From NCBI GenBank assembly GCA_947447265.1, contig CANFKC010000014.1, forward strand, positions 40,405 to 104,404: a stretch of 64,000 bases of DNA, written 5' to 3'. Below, piece by piece: positions 46,706 through 55,579 of this stretch (the stretch's first letter is position 1; every line of letters starts with the position of its first letter). A program made the translations under genes and the position numbers. The notes beneath the pieces are model-generated. The model had not been told where the DNA came from. It saw nothing but the letters and a program-made list of their open reading frames with translations, and searched no databases. The DNA is from Chitinophagaceae bacterium (lineage in GTDB: Bacteria; Bacteroidota; Bacteroidia; Chitinophagales; Chitinophagaceae).

Positions 46706-47521
46706 CTACACATACAGATCCCTCTGCAATGGCCCGCCCGGATTTACTGCGTATTGGTCCAGATCAGTAATGCCGGCTGATTTCAGTACGTTTTCATCGA
46801 GGAAAAGATTACCCGTACACTCTTTTGATGGTTGCTGCAGAATGTAGGCAGCACAATCGGCCAGTATTTCGGGTTTGCGACTCCGGTTGATGAGCATTTC
46901 ACCGCCCAGCAGGTTTTTAACGGCCGCAGTAGCAATGGTAGTAACCGGCCAAAGCGAATTAGCGGCTATACCCTGCTCTTTAAATTCAGCAGCCCAGCCT
47001 AACGACATCATGCTCATATTATATTTGCTGATGGTATAGGCAATATACGGACCTAACCATTTCGGGTTAAGGTCAATTGGCGGAGATAGTGTAAGTATGT
47101 GCGGATTGCTTGATTTCTTGAGGAAAGGCACGCAATGCTTTGTTACGAAGAAAGTACCCTTCACATTAATATCATGTACCAGATCGAAGCGTTTTGATTC
47201 CGTTTCCAGTGTACCTGTGAGCATTATCGCGGAAGCATTATTCACCAATATGTCAATGCCGCCGAAAATAGCTACCACCTGCTGCACTGCTGCAATAACC
47301 TGCTCTTCGTCACGAATATCGCACTTAACGGCCAAGGCCTTGCCACCCGCTGCTGTTATTTTCTCAGCGACACTGTAAATAGTGCCCCCGAGGCGCGGGT
47401 CTTCAGTGGTCGATTTGGCGACAATAGCTACAAAGGCACCTTCTTTTGCCAGTTTCATGGCTATGGCTTCGCCAATTCCCCTGCTGGCACCGGTTATAAA
47501 CGCAACTTTTCCTTTGAGCAT
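46706..47521 (-). CDS. Short-chain dehydrogenase, HSDL2-like
   Basis: 271 residues from the ATG at 47521 (the longer frame starts in the intergenic region and lacks a reason). Rossmann NAD(P) motif TGASRGIGEAIA near residues 10-21, NNAS at ~92-95, catalytic Ser-containing region, and the Tyr/Lys pair YTISK near 167-171. The opening KGKVAFITGASRGIGEAI, the linker KSTTEDPRLGGTIYSVAEKITAAGGKALAVKCDIRDE and the SPPIDLNPKWLGP stretch closely follow hydroxysteroid dehydrogenase-like protein 2, which has an unclear substrate. Probably acts on a lipid or acyl-CoA derivative. ~100 bases from the M28 gene. Confidence 0.88.
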   Translation of the reverse strand: MLKGKVAFITGASRGIGEAIAMKLAKEGAFVAIVAKSTTEDPRLGGTIYSVAEKITAAGGKALAVKCDIRDEEQVIAAVQQVVAIFGGIDILVNNASAIMLTGTLETESKRFDLVHDINVKGTFFVTKHCVPFLKKSSNPHILTLSPPIDLNPKWLGPYIAYTISKYNMSMMSLGWAAEFKEQGIAANSLWPVTTIATAAVKNLLGGEMLINRSRKPEILADCAAYILQQPSKECTGNLFLDENVLKSAGITDLDQYAVNPGGPLQRDLYV

Positions 47522-48038
47522 GATATGTGATGTATGATGGAGGTAAAAATAAATGCTAATAACGAAATTAACTAATAAAGGTTTATGGGAGGTGATTTGT
47601 GGAAAAAAGGGGGCGCGCAAAGTTTATTATGACGATAGCAGCCCAATGAATCGCACTGCACCATAGGTGCTACCGCTCTGTAGAAAATAAAATTAATAAG
47701 CCGCCTATGCTCCTTTGGGAGCTACCCGATAGCTGACGTATTTAAAGCATACGATTGCAATTGTCCATGGCAGATTGGGTAGCACCTACGGCGCATAGCA
47801 AATACCTGCATGAAATGCTACAGAGCGGTAGCTCCTATCGGAGCAATCACTTGACACCAATTCTACTTTTAAAATGCACTAAAAATATCACGGACTTAAT
47901 TTAACTGTCAGCCAAACTAAGTTTCTGCACAATTACCGAAAGAAAGCGGTAGTAAAGTGTAGTTTAACTGTTCAAAAGGTATAATTTTTCTAAAAAATTG
48001 CAACGCTAATATCAATCACCAAAAAATACCATCATTTA
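47522..48038 (+). other. Intergenic stretch holding repeat B2
   Basis: No gene is supportable. Contains family B repeat copy 2 (47671-47830), a GCTCC..CGGAGC hairpin near 47831-47845, and AT-rich sequence before copA. The copA promoter box lies just after, at 48039. Confidence 0.6.
47671..47830 (+). repeat. Inverted-repeat element family B, copy 2
   Basis: The same 13-base ends as copy 1 (TACCGCTCTGTAG at 47671-47683, its complement at 47818-47830) and the identical 21-base internal block at 47777-47797. Other internal sequence differs from copy 1, including a second GCTCCTTTGGGAGC hairpin at ~47709-47722. Confidence 0.78.
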
Positions 48039-48046
48039 TAACTTTG
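48039..48046 (+). promoter_or_regulatory. -7 promoter box for copA
   Basis: TAACTTTG, a perfect TAnnTTTG box, 31 bases before the ATG at 48078. Confidence 0.55.
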
Positions 48047-48077
48047 TAGTTGTGAACTTTGCAGTGCTAACGCAATA

Positions 48078-50300
48078 ATGAAAACGATAAAGAAAACCTT
48101 CCCGGTTACAGGCATGACCTGTGCATCATGCGCACAGACCGTAGAAAACACGATCACCGGTTTAAGAGGCATTAAACATGCCGCGGTAAACTATGCCAAT
48201 GCCTCAGCACTTATTGAGTACGACCCCGAAACACTCAGCCCTTCTCAGCTCAAAAATTCTGTTTCCGCTGTTGGTTACGGCATTATTACTGAAGATGATG
48301 TTACGGTTGAAGATATCGAGGCAATCAAGCTAAGAGAATACCGCAGGCTCAGCGCAAATACAACCCTGGCCATAGGCCTGTCGGTGCCGCTTGTTTTCAT
48401 TGCCATGCTGGGTATGCATATCCCCTATGCCAACTTCATCATGTGGGGTTTGGCGACACCCGTAATTGTAATTTTTGGCAGGCAATTCTTTATTGGCGCA
48501 TGGAAACAGCTCACCCATTATAGTGTGAACATGGATACCCTGGTGGCGCTAAGTACTGGCATAGCTTATCTGTTCAGCGTTTTTAATACCGTTTATCCAA
48601 AATACTGGACCGACAAGGGCATAGAACCACCTGTTTACTTTGAAGCTTCGGCTGTGGTAATTGCCTTTATACTGGCAGGTAAACTACTGGAAGACAGGGC
48701 AAAATCAAGCACTTCATCGGCCATTAAGAAACTTATGGGTCTGCAACCCGCCTTTGTTGTGCGTATTGGTAAAGATGGGGAGGAAGATATTTTAATAAGT
48801 GAAGTGCAGGTAGATGATATACTGGTTGTAAAACCAGGCGATAAAATACCAGTAGACGGTGTTGTGACAGATGGAGCTTCGTATGTAGACGAGAGTATGG
48901 TAACCGGCGAACCACTGGCTGTTGAAAAAGTTAGCGGTACTCATGTATTTGGCGGAACCATCAACCAGAAAGGTAGCTTCCGTTTTCGTGCAGAAAAGGT
49001 GGGTGGTAACACTTTACTTGCCCAGATAATAAAAAAAGTGCAGGAAGCGCAAGGCAGTAAAGCCCCTATTCAAAAGCTTGCAGATAAGATATCATCCGTT
49101 TTCGTACCCACTGTTTTAGGCATCGCGATCGCGACATTGGTTATCTGGATGGTTGCGGGTGGTGAAAATGGCTTTACACATGGCTTGCTGGCTATGATAA
49201 CCGTTTTGGTTATTGCATGTCCTTGCGCACTGGGCCTGGCTACACCTACTGCTATTATAGCCGGTGTAGGTAAGGGCGCAGAGCTTGGCATATTGGTGAA
49301 AGATGCGGAAAGCCTGGAAACCATACATAAGCTGAATGCCATTGTTTTTGACAAGACCGGCACAATAACTGAAGGACTCCCTAAAATGGTGGACATTACC
49401 TGGAAAAATGCCGAAAATGCCGAATTGCTTTCTGCTGTGCTCTATAGCATAGAGGCTCAATCAGAACATCCGCTTGCGAGCGCAATTACCACCTTCTTCA
49501 AAGAACTGGAGATGAAAACTGTTGACGTTACGCACTTCAGCAGCATTACAGGCAGCGGAGTTACCGCACTCTATGGCAAGGGCATTTATTTTGTGGGTAG
49601 CCACAAGCTTATGGAATCCATGAGCATTGTTTTCAGTCCTGAATTGGAAGAGCGTTCCAAAGCATGGACAGCGCAGTCCTATTCCGTTATCTGGCTGGCC
49701 AACCACATGGAAGCCCTCGCGGCAGTAGCGATAACGGACAAAATAAAATTGTCATCAGCCACGGCAGTGCAACTGCTACAGCATATGGGGCTGGAAGTAT
49801 TTATGCTAACTGGCGACAATGCACAAACAGCTTATACTATTGCCGCTGAAGCAGGCATAACCCAATATAAAGCAGAAGCATCGCCAACCGATAAGGCTGA
49901 ATTTATAAAACAATTGCAGGCCGAAGGCAAAATAGTGGGCATGGTAGGCGATGGCATTAACGATAGTCAGGCACTTGCCTTGGCCGACGTAAGCATCGCG
50001 ATGGGAACAGGTACCGATATTGCTATGGATGTAGCGAAAATGACGCTCATATCGTCAGACCTACGTCAAATACCCAAAGCAATCACACTTTCGCGCAAAA
50101 CCGTAAAAACCATACGCCAGAATTTATTCTGGGCCTTTGTATACAATGTAATTGCTATTCCACTGGCAGCGGGCGCGCTGTACCCTGTGAATGGATTTTT
50201 ACTGAACCCGATGATAGCAGGGGCAGCGATGGCGCTGAGTTCCGTATCTGTGGTAAGTAACAGCCTTCGCTTGAAGTTTGCGAAAGCAGACGATTTCTAG
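48078..50300 (+). CDS. copA: Copper-exporting P-type ATPase (P1B-1)
   Basis: 740 residues. Pumps Cu(I) out of the cytosol across the inner membrane using ATP. One N-terminal HMA domain with GMTCASC (C15, C18). Membrane-metal site CPC at 381-383 in VIACPCALG. Phosphorylated aspartate D425 in DKTGT, the TGDN nucleotide hinge (AYTIAAEAG region), and [17 protein letters not shown]. The HMA region followed by eight expected transmembrane segments is the class standard. No copper-sensing regulator gene or chaperone is adjacent; the following gene is separated by a ~310-base leader. Confidence 0.95.
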   Translation: MKTIKKTFPVTGMTCASCAQTVENTITGLRGIKHAAVNYANASALIEYDPETLSPSQLKNSVSAVGYGIITEDDVTVEDIEAIKLREYRRLSANTTLAIGLSVPLVFIAMLGMHIPYANFIMWGLATPVIVIFGRQFFIGAWKQLTHYSVNMDTLVALSTGIAYLFSVFNTVYPKYWTDKGIEPPVYFEASAVVIAFILAGKLLEDRAKSSTSSAIKKLMGLQPAFVVRIGKDGEEDILISEVQVDDILVVKPGDKIPVDGVVTDGASYVDESMVTGEPLAVEKVSGTHVFGGTINQKGSFRFRAEKVGGNTLLAQIIKKVQEAQGSKAPIQKLADKISSVFVPTVLGIAIATLVIWMVAGGENGFTHGLLAMITVLVIACPCALGLATPTAIIAGVGKGAELGILVKDAESLETIHKLNAIVFDKTGTITEGLPKMVDITWKNAENAELLSAVLYSIEAQSEHPLASAITTFFKELEMKTVDVTHFSSITGSGVTALYGKGIYFVGSHKLMESMSIVFSPELEERSKAWTAQSYSVIWLANHMEALAAVAITDKIKLSSATAVQLLQHMGLEVFMLTGDNAQTAYTIAAEAGITQYKAEASPTDKAEFIKQLQAEGKIVGMVGDGINDSQALALADVSIAMGTGTDIAMDVAKMTLISSDLRQIPKAITLSRKTVKTIRQNLFWAFVYNVIAIPLAAGALYPVNGFLLNPMIAGAAMALSSVSVVSNSLRLKFAKADDF

Positions 50301-50612
50301 AATGGATTTCCAATGTTATGCCGGAATCGCAGCAAAAAATAGCTAATTAGCAGCTATACAGGTGTTTATACCTATAAAAATCAGGTAAAAACACGCGTAT
50401 AATTGTTCGCGAAGTAAAACTAACTTTGTAACACCCATTTAAACAAGTGTAGATACCTGCATCCTATTAACAAATCAGTAGCTAACTATTTTAGCCATCC
50501 TCACCATACATGCATGTTAGTACAGTAATTAATTAATAAAAAATATTAATTAGTCTCATTTATAATTATCAAATTTACATTACAAACAGTTTAAAAAACC
50601 AAATTAAGACTT
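50301..50612 (+). other. Long leader before the signalling cassette
   Basis: No gene. A possible promoter at 50421-50428 (TAACTTTG), and an AT-rich hairpin (9-bp stem, 50530-50538 with 50544-50552, A5 loop). If the promoter is real, the transcript has ~175 bases of untranslated leader. Confidence 0.45.
50421..50428 (+). promoter_or_regulatory. -7 box, possible promoter of the 50613-53082 cassette
   Basis: TAACTTTG, a perfect TAnnTTTG box, 185 bases before the 108-aa gene. No clean -33 TTTG at 19-21 bases. Confidence 0.4.
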
Positions 50613-50939
50613 ATGGCAAATCCAGTACCAGTTACAACGGCATCAGCAGAGACAGCAAATTGGAGGACGTATATTGACGCCTTAACAACAACCCCGATTC
50701 ACGGAGTGCTAATACCCAGGGGTGACGTGTTAGGTGCACTGACGGTAGCAGCAACAGGAGGAATAAGAGTATACGGTGCGTTAAAAGTTGCGAATGATCC
50801 CACCTCATTCCATTTATATGTGGTAGGAGTAGATTCTAATGGCAATGATATTGTCACAGTTGGTGCTAATAGCGCAGTTTATGATATGACACAACCGTGC
50901 CCCCCTTATTGTGGAAATTCAAACACATTAAATAGTTAA
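50613..50939 (+). CDS. 108-aa protein of unknown function, first gene of a four-gene cassette
   Basis: 108 residues, no signal peptide, no membrane segment. The central stretch RVYGALKVANDPTSFHLYVVGVDSNGNDIV is beta-rich and resembles a compact small-domain fold. It ends with a cysteine pair in a proline-rich tail (QPCPPYCGNSNTLNS), which could bind metal or form a disulfide. I cannot name a family, though I recall short Bacteroidota proteins of this type as conserved hypotheticals. The next gene starts 14 bases later, and the three after it overlap, so the four are likely one transcriptional unit. Confidence 0.6.
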   Translation: MANPVPVTTASAETANWRTYIDALTTTPIHGVLIPRGDVLGALTVAATGGIRVYGALKVANDPTSFHLYVVGVDSNGNDIVTVGANSAVYDMTQPCPPYCGNSNTLNS

Positions 50940-50952
50940 TTATATCTGCTAG

Positions 50953-51609
50953 ATGACGATGCAGAATATTAACTCTAAACTTTACGTAGGGATATTGGTA
51001 CCAATTAGCATAATTGTACCAATATCCCTTAGTATTTTTAAATTTAGGAAATTCCCTAAGGAGCTAAAAATAATTACCTATTATCTTTTCTTTAACGCAT
51101 TCTCTAATTTTATAACAAGTTCATTATCGAACAATGGCATTTCCACGATGCCTTTCGCTCACTTATATACGATAGTAGAATTTGGTTTTATTTGCTATTT
51201 CTACAAGGAACTTTACTTTAGCGACAACAACATAGTTAGTAGAGCAATCCCTGCAATATTTTTTGCATTCTTGGCAATATGTATTTTAAATGTGCTATTT
51301 CTGCAAGATTTGCACCATTTTAATAGCTATACTAAACCCATCGAAGGCATAATCGTTGTTGGATTTGCCATCAGATACCTACTCCAATTAGTGAATGATT
51401 TCGACAAAAAAATAAATAAAAACATAGAATTAATTTATATAAATTCTGTATTTTTACTTTATTTTTCAGGTACATTTGTTTTATTTACCATTTTTAATAT
51501 TTTTTTTACTCACAGGCAAATTGCTTTTGCGATACTTGACGTCCATGCCACATTGTTACTGTTGATGTATGTGCTTTTCACAATTGCTTTATGGAAATTT
51601 AAGAGATGA
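50953..51609 (+). CDS. Seven-helix integral membrane protein, possible sensor input
   Basis: 218 residues. About seven hydrophobic segments: PISIIVPISLSIF, LKIITYYLFFNAFSNFIT, FAHLYTIVEFGFICYFY, AIPAIFFAFLAICILNVLF, IEGIIVVGFAIRYLL, LIYINSVFLLYFSGTFVLFTIF and LDVHATLLLLMYVLFTIAL. No known catalytic motif. Its stop codon overlaps the kinase start by 4 bases (ATGA), suggesting coupled translation. Since the kinase has only a single short N-terminal helix and no sensor domain, this protein is the likely input or signal transducer. The ATG at 50953 is used; a second ATG follows six bases later. Confidence 0.7.
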   Translation: MTMQNINSKLYVGILVPISIIVPISLSIFKFRKFPKELKIITYYLFFNAFSNFITSSLSNNGISTMPFAHLYTIVEFGFICYFYKELYFSDNNIVSRAIPAIFFAFLAICILNVLFLQDLHHFNSYTKPIEGIIVVGFAIRYLLQLVNDFDKKINKNIELIYINSVFLLYFSGTFVLFTIFNIFFTHRQIAFAILDVHATLLLLMYVLFTIALWKFKR

Positions 51610-52418
51610 ATGATAATATCTATGTACTTACTTTAATTGGCACCCTAGGTCCGTTGCTCTTAGCTGCGACCATCATTTATTTAGTAATTAAATACCAAAG
51701 AAAACTGCTGGCGCAGAAGCTGGCTGCACAAAAAGCAGAGCTACAGCATAGCGAAAGCCTGCTCCATGCAACAATACAATCGCAGGAAAATGAGCGTATC
51801 CGCATTAGCCGTGATTTGCATGATCATGTAGGGAGTACCCTAAGCAGCCTCAGGCAGATGTTCAACCAAATGAACAAAGTAGCGCCTGACCAACCACAAA
51901 TAAAAACACTATCAGAAACATATAAAGAAAGCATTGACAACATAATGAATGACGTGCGGGATATTTCTCATAGCCTATCCCCTCCCGGATTAGCATTATG
52001 GGGCCTGCAATTTACGCTTGAAGACTTTTGTGATAAAATAAGCCGTTCATCTGATCTGCAAATCCGCGTGGTTGACGATGGTGATAGTATTTTAAAACAA
52101 ATGACGTTTGAATCGTCTCTATCTTTGTTCAGGGTTATGCAGGAGCTATTAGCCAATACCATTAAACACGCTCATGCAAAAAACGTTACCATTTCGATAA
52201 ATAAAAAAGGTGAGGATATTGCGATTCAATATAAAGATGATGGGCGCGGATCTGAAATAACTTCAAAAACAGCTGGCGGCATGGGAATGCACAATATTGA
52301 AAGTCGCCTTAATATGATAAGTGCCCAATATGAAATTATTACTGCTCCGGGAAAGGGTTTCATAGTTAACATAACTTTGCCCCAAAGCAGCCTGAGTAAA
52401 ACGACTTTGTATGAATAA
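51606..52418 (+). CDS. NarX/LuxR-type sensor histidine kinase (HisKA_3)
   Basis: 270 residues. One N-terminal transmembrane helix (~7-28), a coiled-coil-like linker, then the HisKA_3 dimerisation domain with phosphoacceptor H72 in ISRDLHDHVGSTLS, and a HATPase_c domain with the N-box (LLANTIKHAHAKNV), DDGRG and GGMGMHNIESRL, and the G-rich FIVNITLP end. No extracellular sensing domain, so the signal is expected from the adjacent seven-helix protein. Overlaps the regulator start by 8 bases, fitting coupled expression. The partner is the NarL-type regulator encoded next. Confidence 0.92.
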   Translation: MNDNIYVLTLIGTLGPLLLAATIIYLVIKYQRKLLAQKLAAQKAELQHSESLLHATIQSQENERIRISRDLHDHVGSTLSSLRQMFNQMNKVAPDQPQIKTLSETYKESIDNIMNDVRDISHSLSPPGLALWGLQFTLEDFCDKISRSSDLQIRVVDDGDSILKQMTFESSLSLFRVMQELLANTIKHAHAKNVTISINKKGEDIAIQYKDDGRGSEITSKTAGGMGMHNIESRLNMISAQYEIITAPGKGFIVNITLPQSSLSKTTLYE

Positions 52419-53082
52419 AATTAAAATTGCACTTGTAGAAGACCAAAGGCTTTTTCGGGATGGTTTACATGCTTTACTGAAGGATGTAGAAGATTTCGAA
52501 ATAATGGGTGTGATGGAGAATGGGAAGATTTTTCTTGATAAACTGGCAACCTACCCTGTTAAACCGGATGTAGTGCTGCTGGATCTCAATATGCCGGAAA
52601 TGAATGGCGTTGAGGTAAGCAAGGTCATGCAAAAAAAATACCCCGAAATCAAAATTATTATCCTCACAGTTTATGACCAGGAACGCTTCATTAATAAAAT
52701 GATAGAGGCAGGTGCGGCAGGCTACCTGGTTAAGAATTGCGACCTGGAAGAAGTGATACATTCTATAAGAACCGTTTACAAAAGCGAGTTTTACTTTAAT
52801 GAGACAGCTATTAAGGCTATGCGCAACGCATCGAAACACAAAGGTGCGCTGCTGCAGGCCAATGGTAATATACAGATAGAACTGACCGATCGGGAGAAAA
52901 TGATATTGCAGATGATCTGTAAGGAGTTTACGAATAGCGAAATAGCGGAAAAATTGCAATTAAGCACCCGGACAGTTGACGGCCACCGTAATAACATATT
53001 GGCTAAAACTGGTTGCAGGAACACCGCAGGGCTGGTACTCTATGCAGTAAATACCGGCATATTTGAAAGTAAACTGTTTTAG
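52411..53082 (+). CDS. NarL/FixJ-type response regulator
   Basis: 223 residues. N-terminal receiver domain with phospho-acceptor D58 in VVLLDLNMPEMNG, acidic pair E10/D11 (VEDQ) and conserved T/K positions (LTVYDQE and YLVKNCD). C-terminal LuxR-type helix-turn-helix DNA-binding domain (~155-220): LTDREKMILQMICKEFTNSEIAEKLQLSTRTVDGHRNNILAKTGCRN. Expected to be phosphorylated by the overlapping kinase and to control promoters elsewhere or of the cassette itself; no binding site is predicted. Last gene of the unit. Confidence 0.95.
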   Translation: MNKIKIALVEDQRLFRDGLHALLKDVEDFEIMGVMENGKIFLDKLATYPVKPDVVLLDLNMPEMNGVEVSKVMQKKYPEIKIIILTVYDQERFINKMIEAGAAGYLVKNCDLEEVIHSIRTVYKSEFYFNETAIKAMRNASKHKGALLQANGNIQIELTDREKMILQMICKEFTNSEIAEKLQLSTRTVDGHRNNILAKTGCRNTAGLVLYAVNTGIFESKLF

Positions 53083-53142
53083 TATGCTGCGTTTCCCTGT
53101 ATTTCTTACCTGTTTAATAGCGCTTTATTAAACTGATAAGAC

Positions 53143-53150
53143 TAAATTTG
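53143..53150 (+). promoter_or_regulatory. -7 promoter box for rlmD
   Basis: TAAATTTG, a perfect TAnnTTTG box, placing transcription start near 53157 and thus supporting the TTG at 53177 as the start codon. Confidence 0.6.
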
Positions 53151-53176
53151 CCGGACAAAACAAAATCGCAGCTACA

Positions 53177-54592
53177 TTGTCCCGCAAAAAGAAGAAACAC
53201 GCCCCCCTGCTCAATATTACTATAGATGCCTATGCCGCTGAAGGCAAAAGCATAGCCCATCTAGATGACGGCAAAGTGCTCTTTGTTGAAAATGTGGTAC
53301 CGGGCGATGTTATAAATGCAATTATAACCAAGGATAAAAAAAGCTGGGCAAAGGGCCGGATGACCGAATTGGTTGCTCCGTCCACCCTGCGCGTTGACCC
53401 TTTTTGTCAGCATTTCGGTATTTGCGGCGGCTGCAAATGGCAAATGCTACCTTACAGCCAGCAACTGGTTTACAAACAACAACAGGTTGAAGACCAATTG
53501 AAAAGAATTGGCCATGTAGAAATTCCGGAGATACAACCTATAATAGGCAGTCCGCACGAACGCTACTACCGTAATAAACTGGAATTCACTTTTTCATCGC
53601 AACGCTACCGCACCTTTGAAGAAATTGCGGACAGAAGCGAAAAATTAGCAGCCGAGCCAGCACTAGGTTTCCATGCACCGGGTTTGTTTGATAAGGTTGT
53701 GGAAATACACACCTGCTACCTGCAGCATGAACCTACCAACACATTGCTATCTGTGCTCAGGGCGTACGCTGAACAACATAAACTACCCTATTACGACATC
53801 AGGCAACATACAGGCTGGCTGCGTAATGTGGTAATACGCGTAGCCACAACCGGAGAGGTTCTGGTGAACCTTGTTATTAACAACGAAGATAAAGAAGCAA
53901 GGATTGCCATTCTTGACCACATACTGGCTAATGTACCGGGTATCACTTCACTTCACTATACTATCAATGGCAAAATGAATGACACCATTTATGACCAGGA
54001 TGTTATATGCTATAGTGGTACTCCATTTATTGAAGAACACCTGGAAAATTACAAATTTAAAATATCGCCAAAATCATTCTTCCAGACCAACACCTACCAG
54101 GCTGAAGCTCTATACAGGGTTACCCGCGATTTCGCGGGCCTTACCGGCAACGAGGTATTGTATGACTTGTATTGCGGAACGGGCAGCATTGGCATATTCT
54201 GCTCCGCAAATGCAAAAAAGGTAATCGGTATAGAGGTGGTGGAAGATGCCATAAAGGATGCCCACGAAAATGCCGCGTTGAATGGTCTTGATCATTGCAA
54301 GTTCTTTGCCGGCGATGTATCGGATATTTGTACCGATGAGTTCTTCGCCGAGCATGGCAAACCCGATGTTATTATTACCGACCCGCCACGCGTCGGTATG
54401 CACGAAAAGCTGGTGCAGCAATTACTGAAAATGCGCGCACCAAAAGTGGTGTATGTAAGTTGTAACCCTGCAACGCAGGCGCGCGACCTGCAACTGCTTG
54501 ATGCCGCTTACCGCATTACCAGGCTGCAACCAGTCGACATGTTCCCGCATACACATCACATTGAAAACGTTGCATTGCTGGAGCTGAAATAA
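53177..54592 (+). CDS. rlmD: 23S rRNA (uracil-5-)-methyltransferase RlmD, TTG start
   Basis: 471 residues from TTG at 53177. Methylates a uridine of 23S rRNA (U1939 in E. coli) with SAM. TRAM domain at the N-terminus (~11-70), then three cysteines of the iron-sulfur cluster C77, C83, C86 (CQHFGICGGCKWQ) with a fourth in HTCYLQ (~176). SAM fold LYDLYCGTGSIGIF, TDPPRVGMH, and the catalytic-cysteine block YVSCNPATQARDL (~425-437). No in-frame ATG precedes R61 in KGRMTEL, which lies inside the TRAM domain, so the TTG is needed for a complete protein. Confidence 0.93.
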   Translation: MSRKKKKHAPLLNITIDAYAAEGKSIAHLDDGKVLFVENVVPGDVINAIITKDKKSWAKGRMTELVAPSTLRVDPFCQHFGICGGCKWQMLPYSQQLVYKQQQVEDQLKRIGHVEIPEIQPIIGSPHERYYRNKLEFTFSSQRYRTFEEIADRSEKLAAEPALGFHAPGLFDKVVEIHTCYLQHEPTNTLLSVLRAYAEQHKLPYYDIRQHTGWLRNVVIRVATTGEVLVNLVINNEDKEARIAILDHILANVPGITSLHYTINGKMNDTIYDQDVICYSGTPFIEEHLENYKFKISPKSFFQTNTYQAEALYRVTRDFAGLTGNEVLYDLYCGTGSIGIFCSANAKKVIGIEVVEDAIKDAHENAALNGLDHCKFFAGDVSDICTDEFFAEHGKPDVIITDPPRVGMHEKLVQQLLKMRAPKVVYVSCNPATQARDLQLLDAAYRITRLQPVDMFPHTHHIENVALLELK

Positions 54593-54984
54593 TAATGGCA
54601 TTTTAATGGCTGAATTGCTCAATGGCTCGATGGCTCAATGGTATGATATGAATAATGGTTCATTATAAAATCTGATTTGCTCAATGGGTCTACCAATGAC
54701 TAGGGCAAAAAACTGGTCTTTGCGAGCGTAGCGAAGCAATCTCACGAGTGCTGCACCGTGCAAGAAGTTTCCATACTATTTTGAGATTGCTTCGGCGAAG
54801 GGCCTCGCAAAGACCTTTTATTGAGCGCCAACTGAGCCATGTAAATGCAGAATTGTCATTGCAGGTTGATTGCAGCGCGCTGAATAGTTATTCATAATGG
54901 CTGAATGGCTCAATGGTGTGATATGACTAATGGCTATTCCTAATTGCTCCATGTCGCTGGTTTGGCGGGATAACGACTTAAAGC
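54593..54984 (+). other. Gene-free stretch with repeat A3 and its direct-repeat flanks
   Basis: No gene. It consists of repeat A3 (54692-54887), flanked by degenerate copies of AATGGCT(G/C)AATGGCTCAATGG-like sequence, at 54605-54658 and 54896-54933, that share GTGATATGA-TAATGG. Confidence 0.6.
54692..54887 (+). repeat. Dispersed repeat family A, copy 3
   Basis: Matches copies 1 and 2 over ~195 bases; closest to copy 2 with TTGAGATTGCTTCGGCGAAG and GCCATGTAAATGCAGAATTG. It lies between rlmD and the broken DUF486 gene. Confidence 0.8.
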
Positions 54985-55021
54985 AAAAATGCTCATTCGA
55001 TCGAATCGAATGAGCATTTTT
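54985..55021. terminator. Symmetric terminator hairpin
   Basis: A perfect 17-bp stem (54985-55001 with 55005-55021) and 3-base loop, with A5/T5 ends so it can act on both strands. Serves the minus-strand DUF486 locus ending 34 bases away, and perhaps the plus-strand unit. Confidence 0.85.
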
Positions 55022-55054
55022 ACTTTTTACTTCTAATTTTTTCTTTTTTACAGC

Positions 55055-55426
55055 CTACCATTTTTTGAAGATGACAAATACGGCGGCGACAATGAGTGCA
55101 AAGCCCAGCAAATGATTCCAGGCGAGTTTTGTGTCTTTAAAGAAAATCAGGGTAAATGCGGTGAAAATGGTTAGCGTAATTGCCTCCTGAATTGTTTTTA
55201 ACTGAACGATATTGAAGGGGCCTCCGTTTTCATCAAAACCAATTTTATTGGCCGGCACCTGGAACATATATTCAAAGAAAGCTAAACCCCAGCTGATGAA
55301 TATCACCGAGATCAACCCAAGGTTTTTACCCCATTCCTATTGCTTGAATTTGAGGTGGCCGTACCAGGCCAGGGTCATAAAGGCATTAGAGACAATGAGT
55401 AAAAGAATTGTTTTCAGGCCACGCAT
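55055..55426 (-). pseudogene. DUF486 (DMT-superfamily-like) small membrane protein broken by an amber codon
   Basis: On the minus strand an ATG at 55426 opens a frame that, but for one TAG at 55337-55339 (codon 30), gives a complete ~123-residue DUF486 protein: RGLKTILLLIVSNAFMTLAW then YGHLKFKQ, amber, EWGKNLGLISVIFISWGLA then FFEYMFQVPANKIGFDENGG. The second part alone reads as an 86-aa fragment from a TTG at 55315. Since DUF486 proteins of the family continue unbroken at this place (F/W/other), this is one amber change. Intact elsewhere, with its own terminator. Usually a four-helix inner-membrane protein of unknown function. Confidence 0.82.
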
Positions 55427-55518
55427 AGTAATGTAAATATACCAAGGAAAATATAATGGCGCTCGACTGACCACTGCATACCGCTACAAAATATTCATAA
55501 AATAAATGACCTAAAATG

Positions 55519-55552
55519 GAAAGAGCAGGCCATGTTGCAGGCCTGCTCTTTC
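55519..55552 (-). terminator. Terminator of the giant 33-repeat gene
   Basis: A perfect 13-bp stem (55519-55531 with 55540-55552), 8-base loop, then T4 on the minus strand (55513-55516), 28 bases after the stop. Confidence 0.85.
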
Positions 55553-55579
55553 GCTTAATATCAATCTCAACAATTACTA

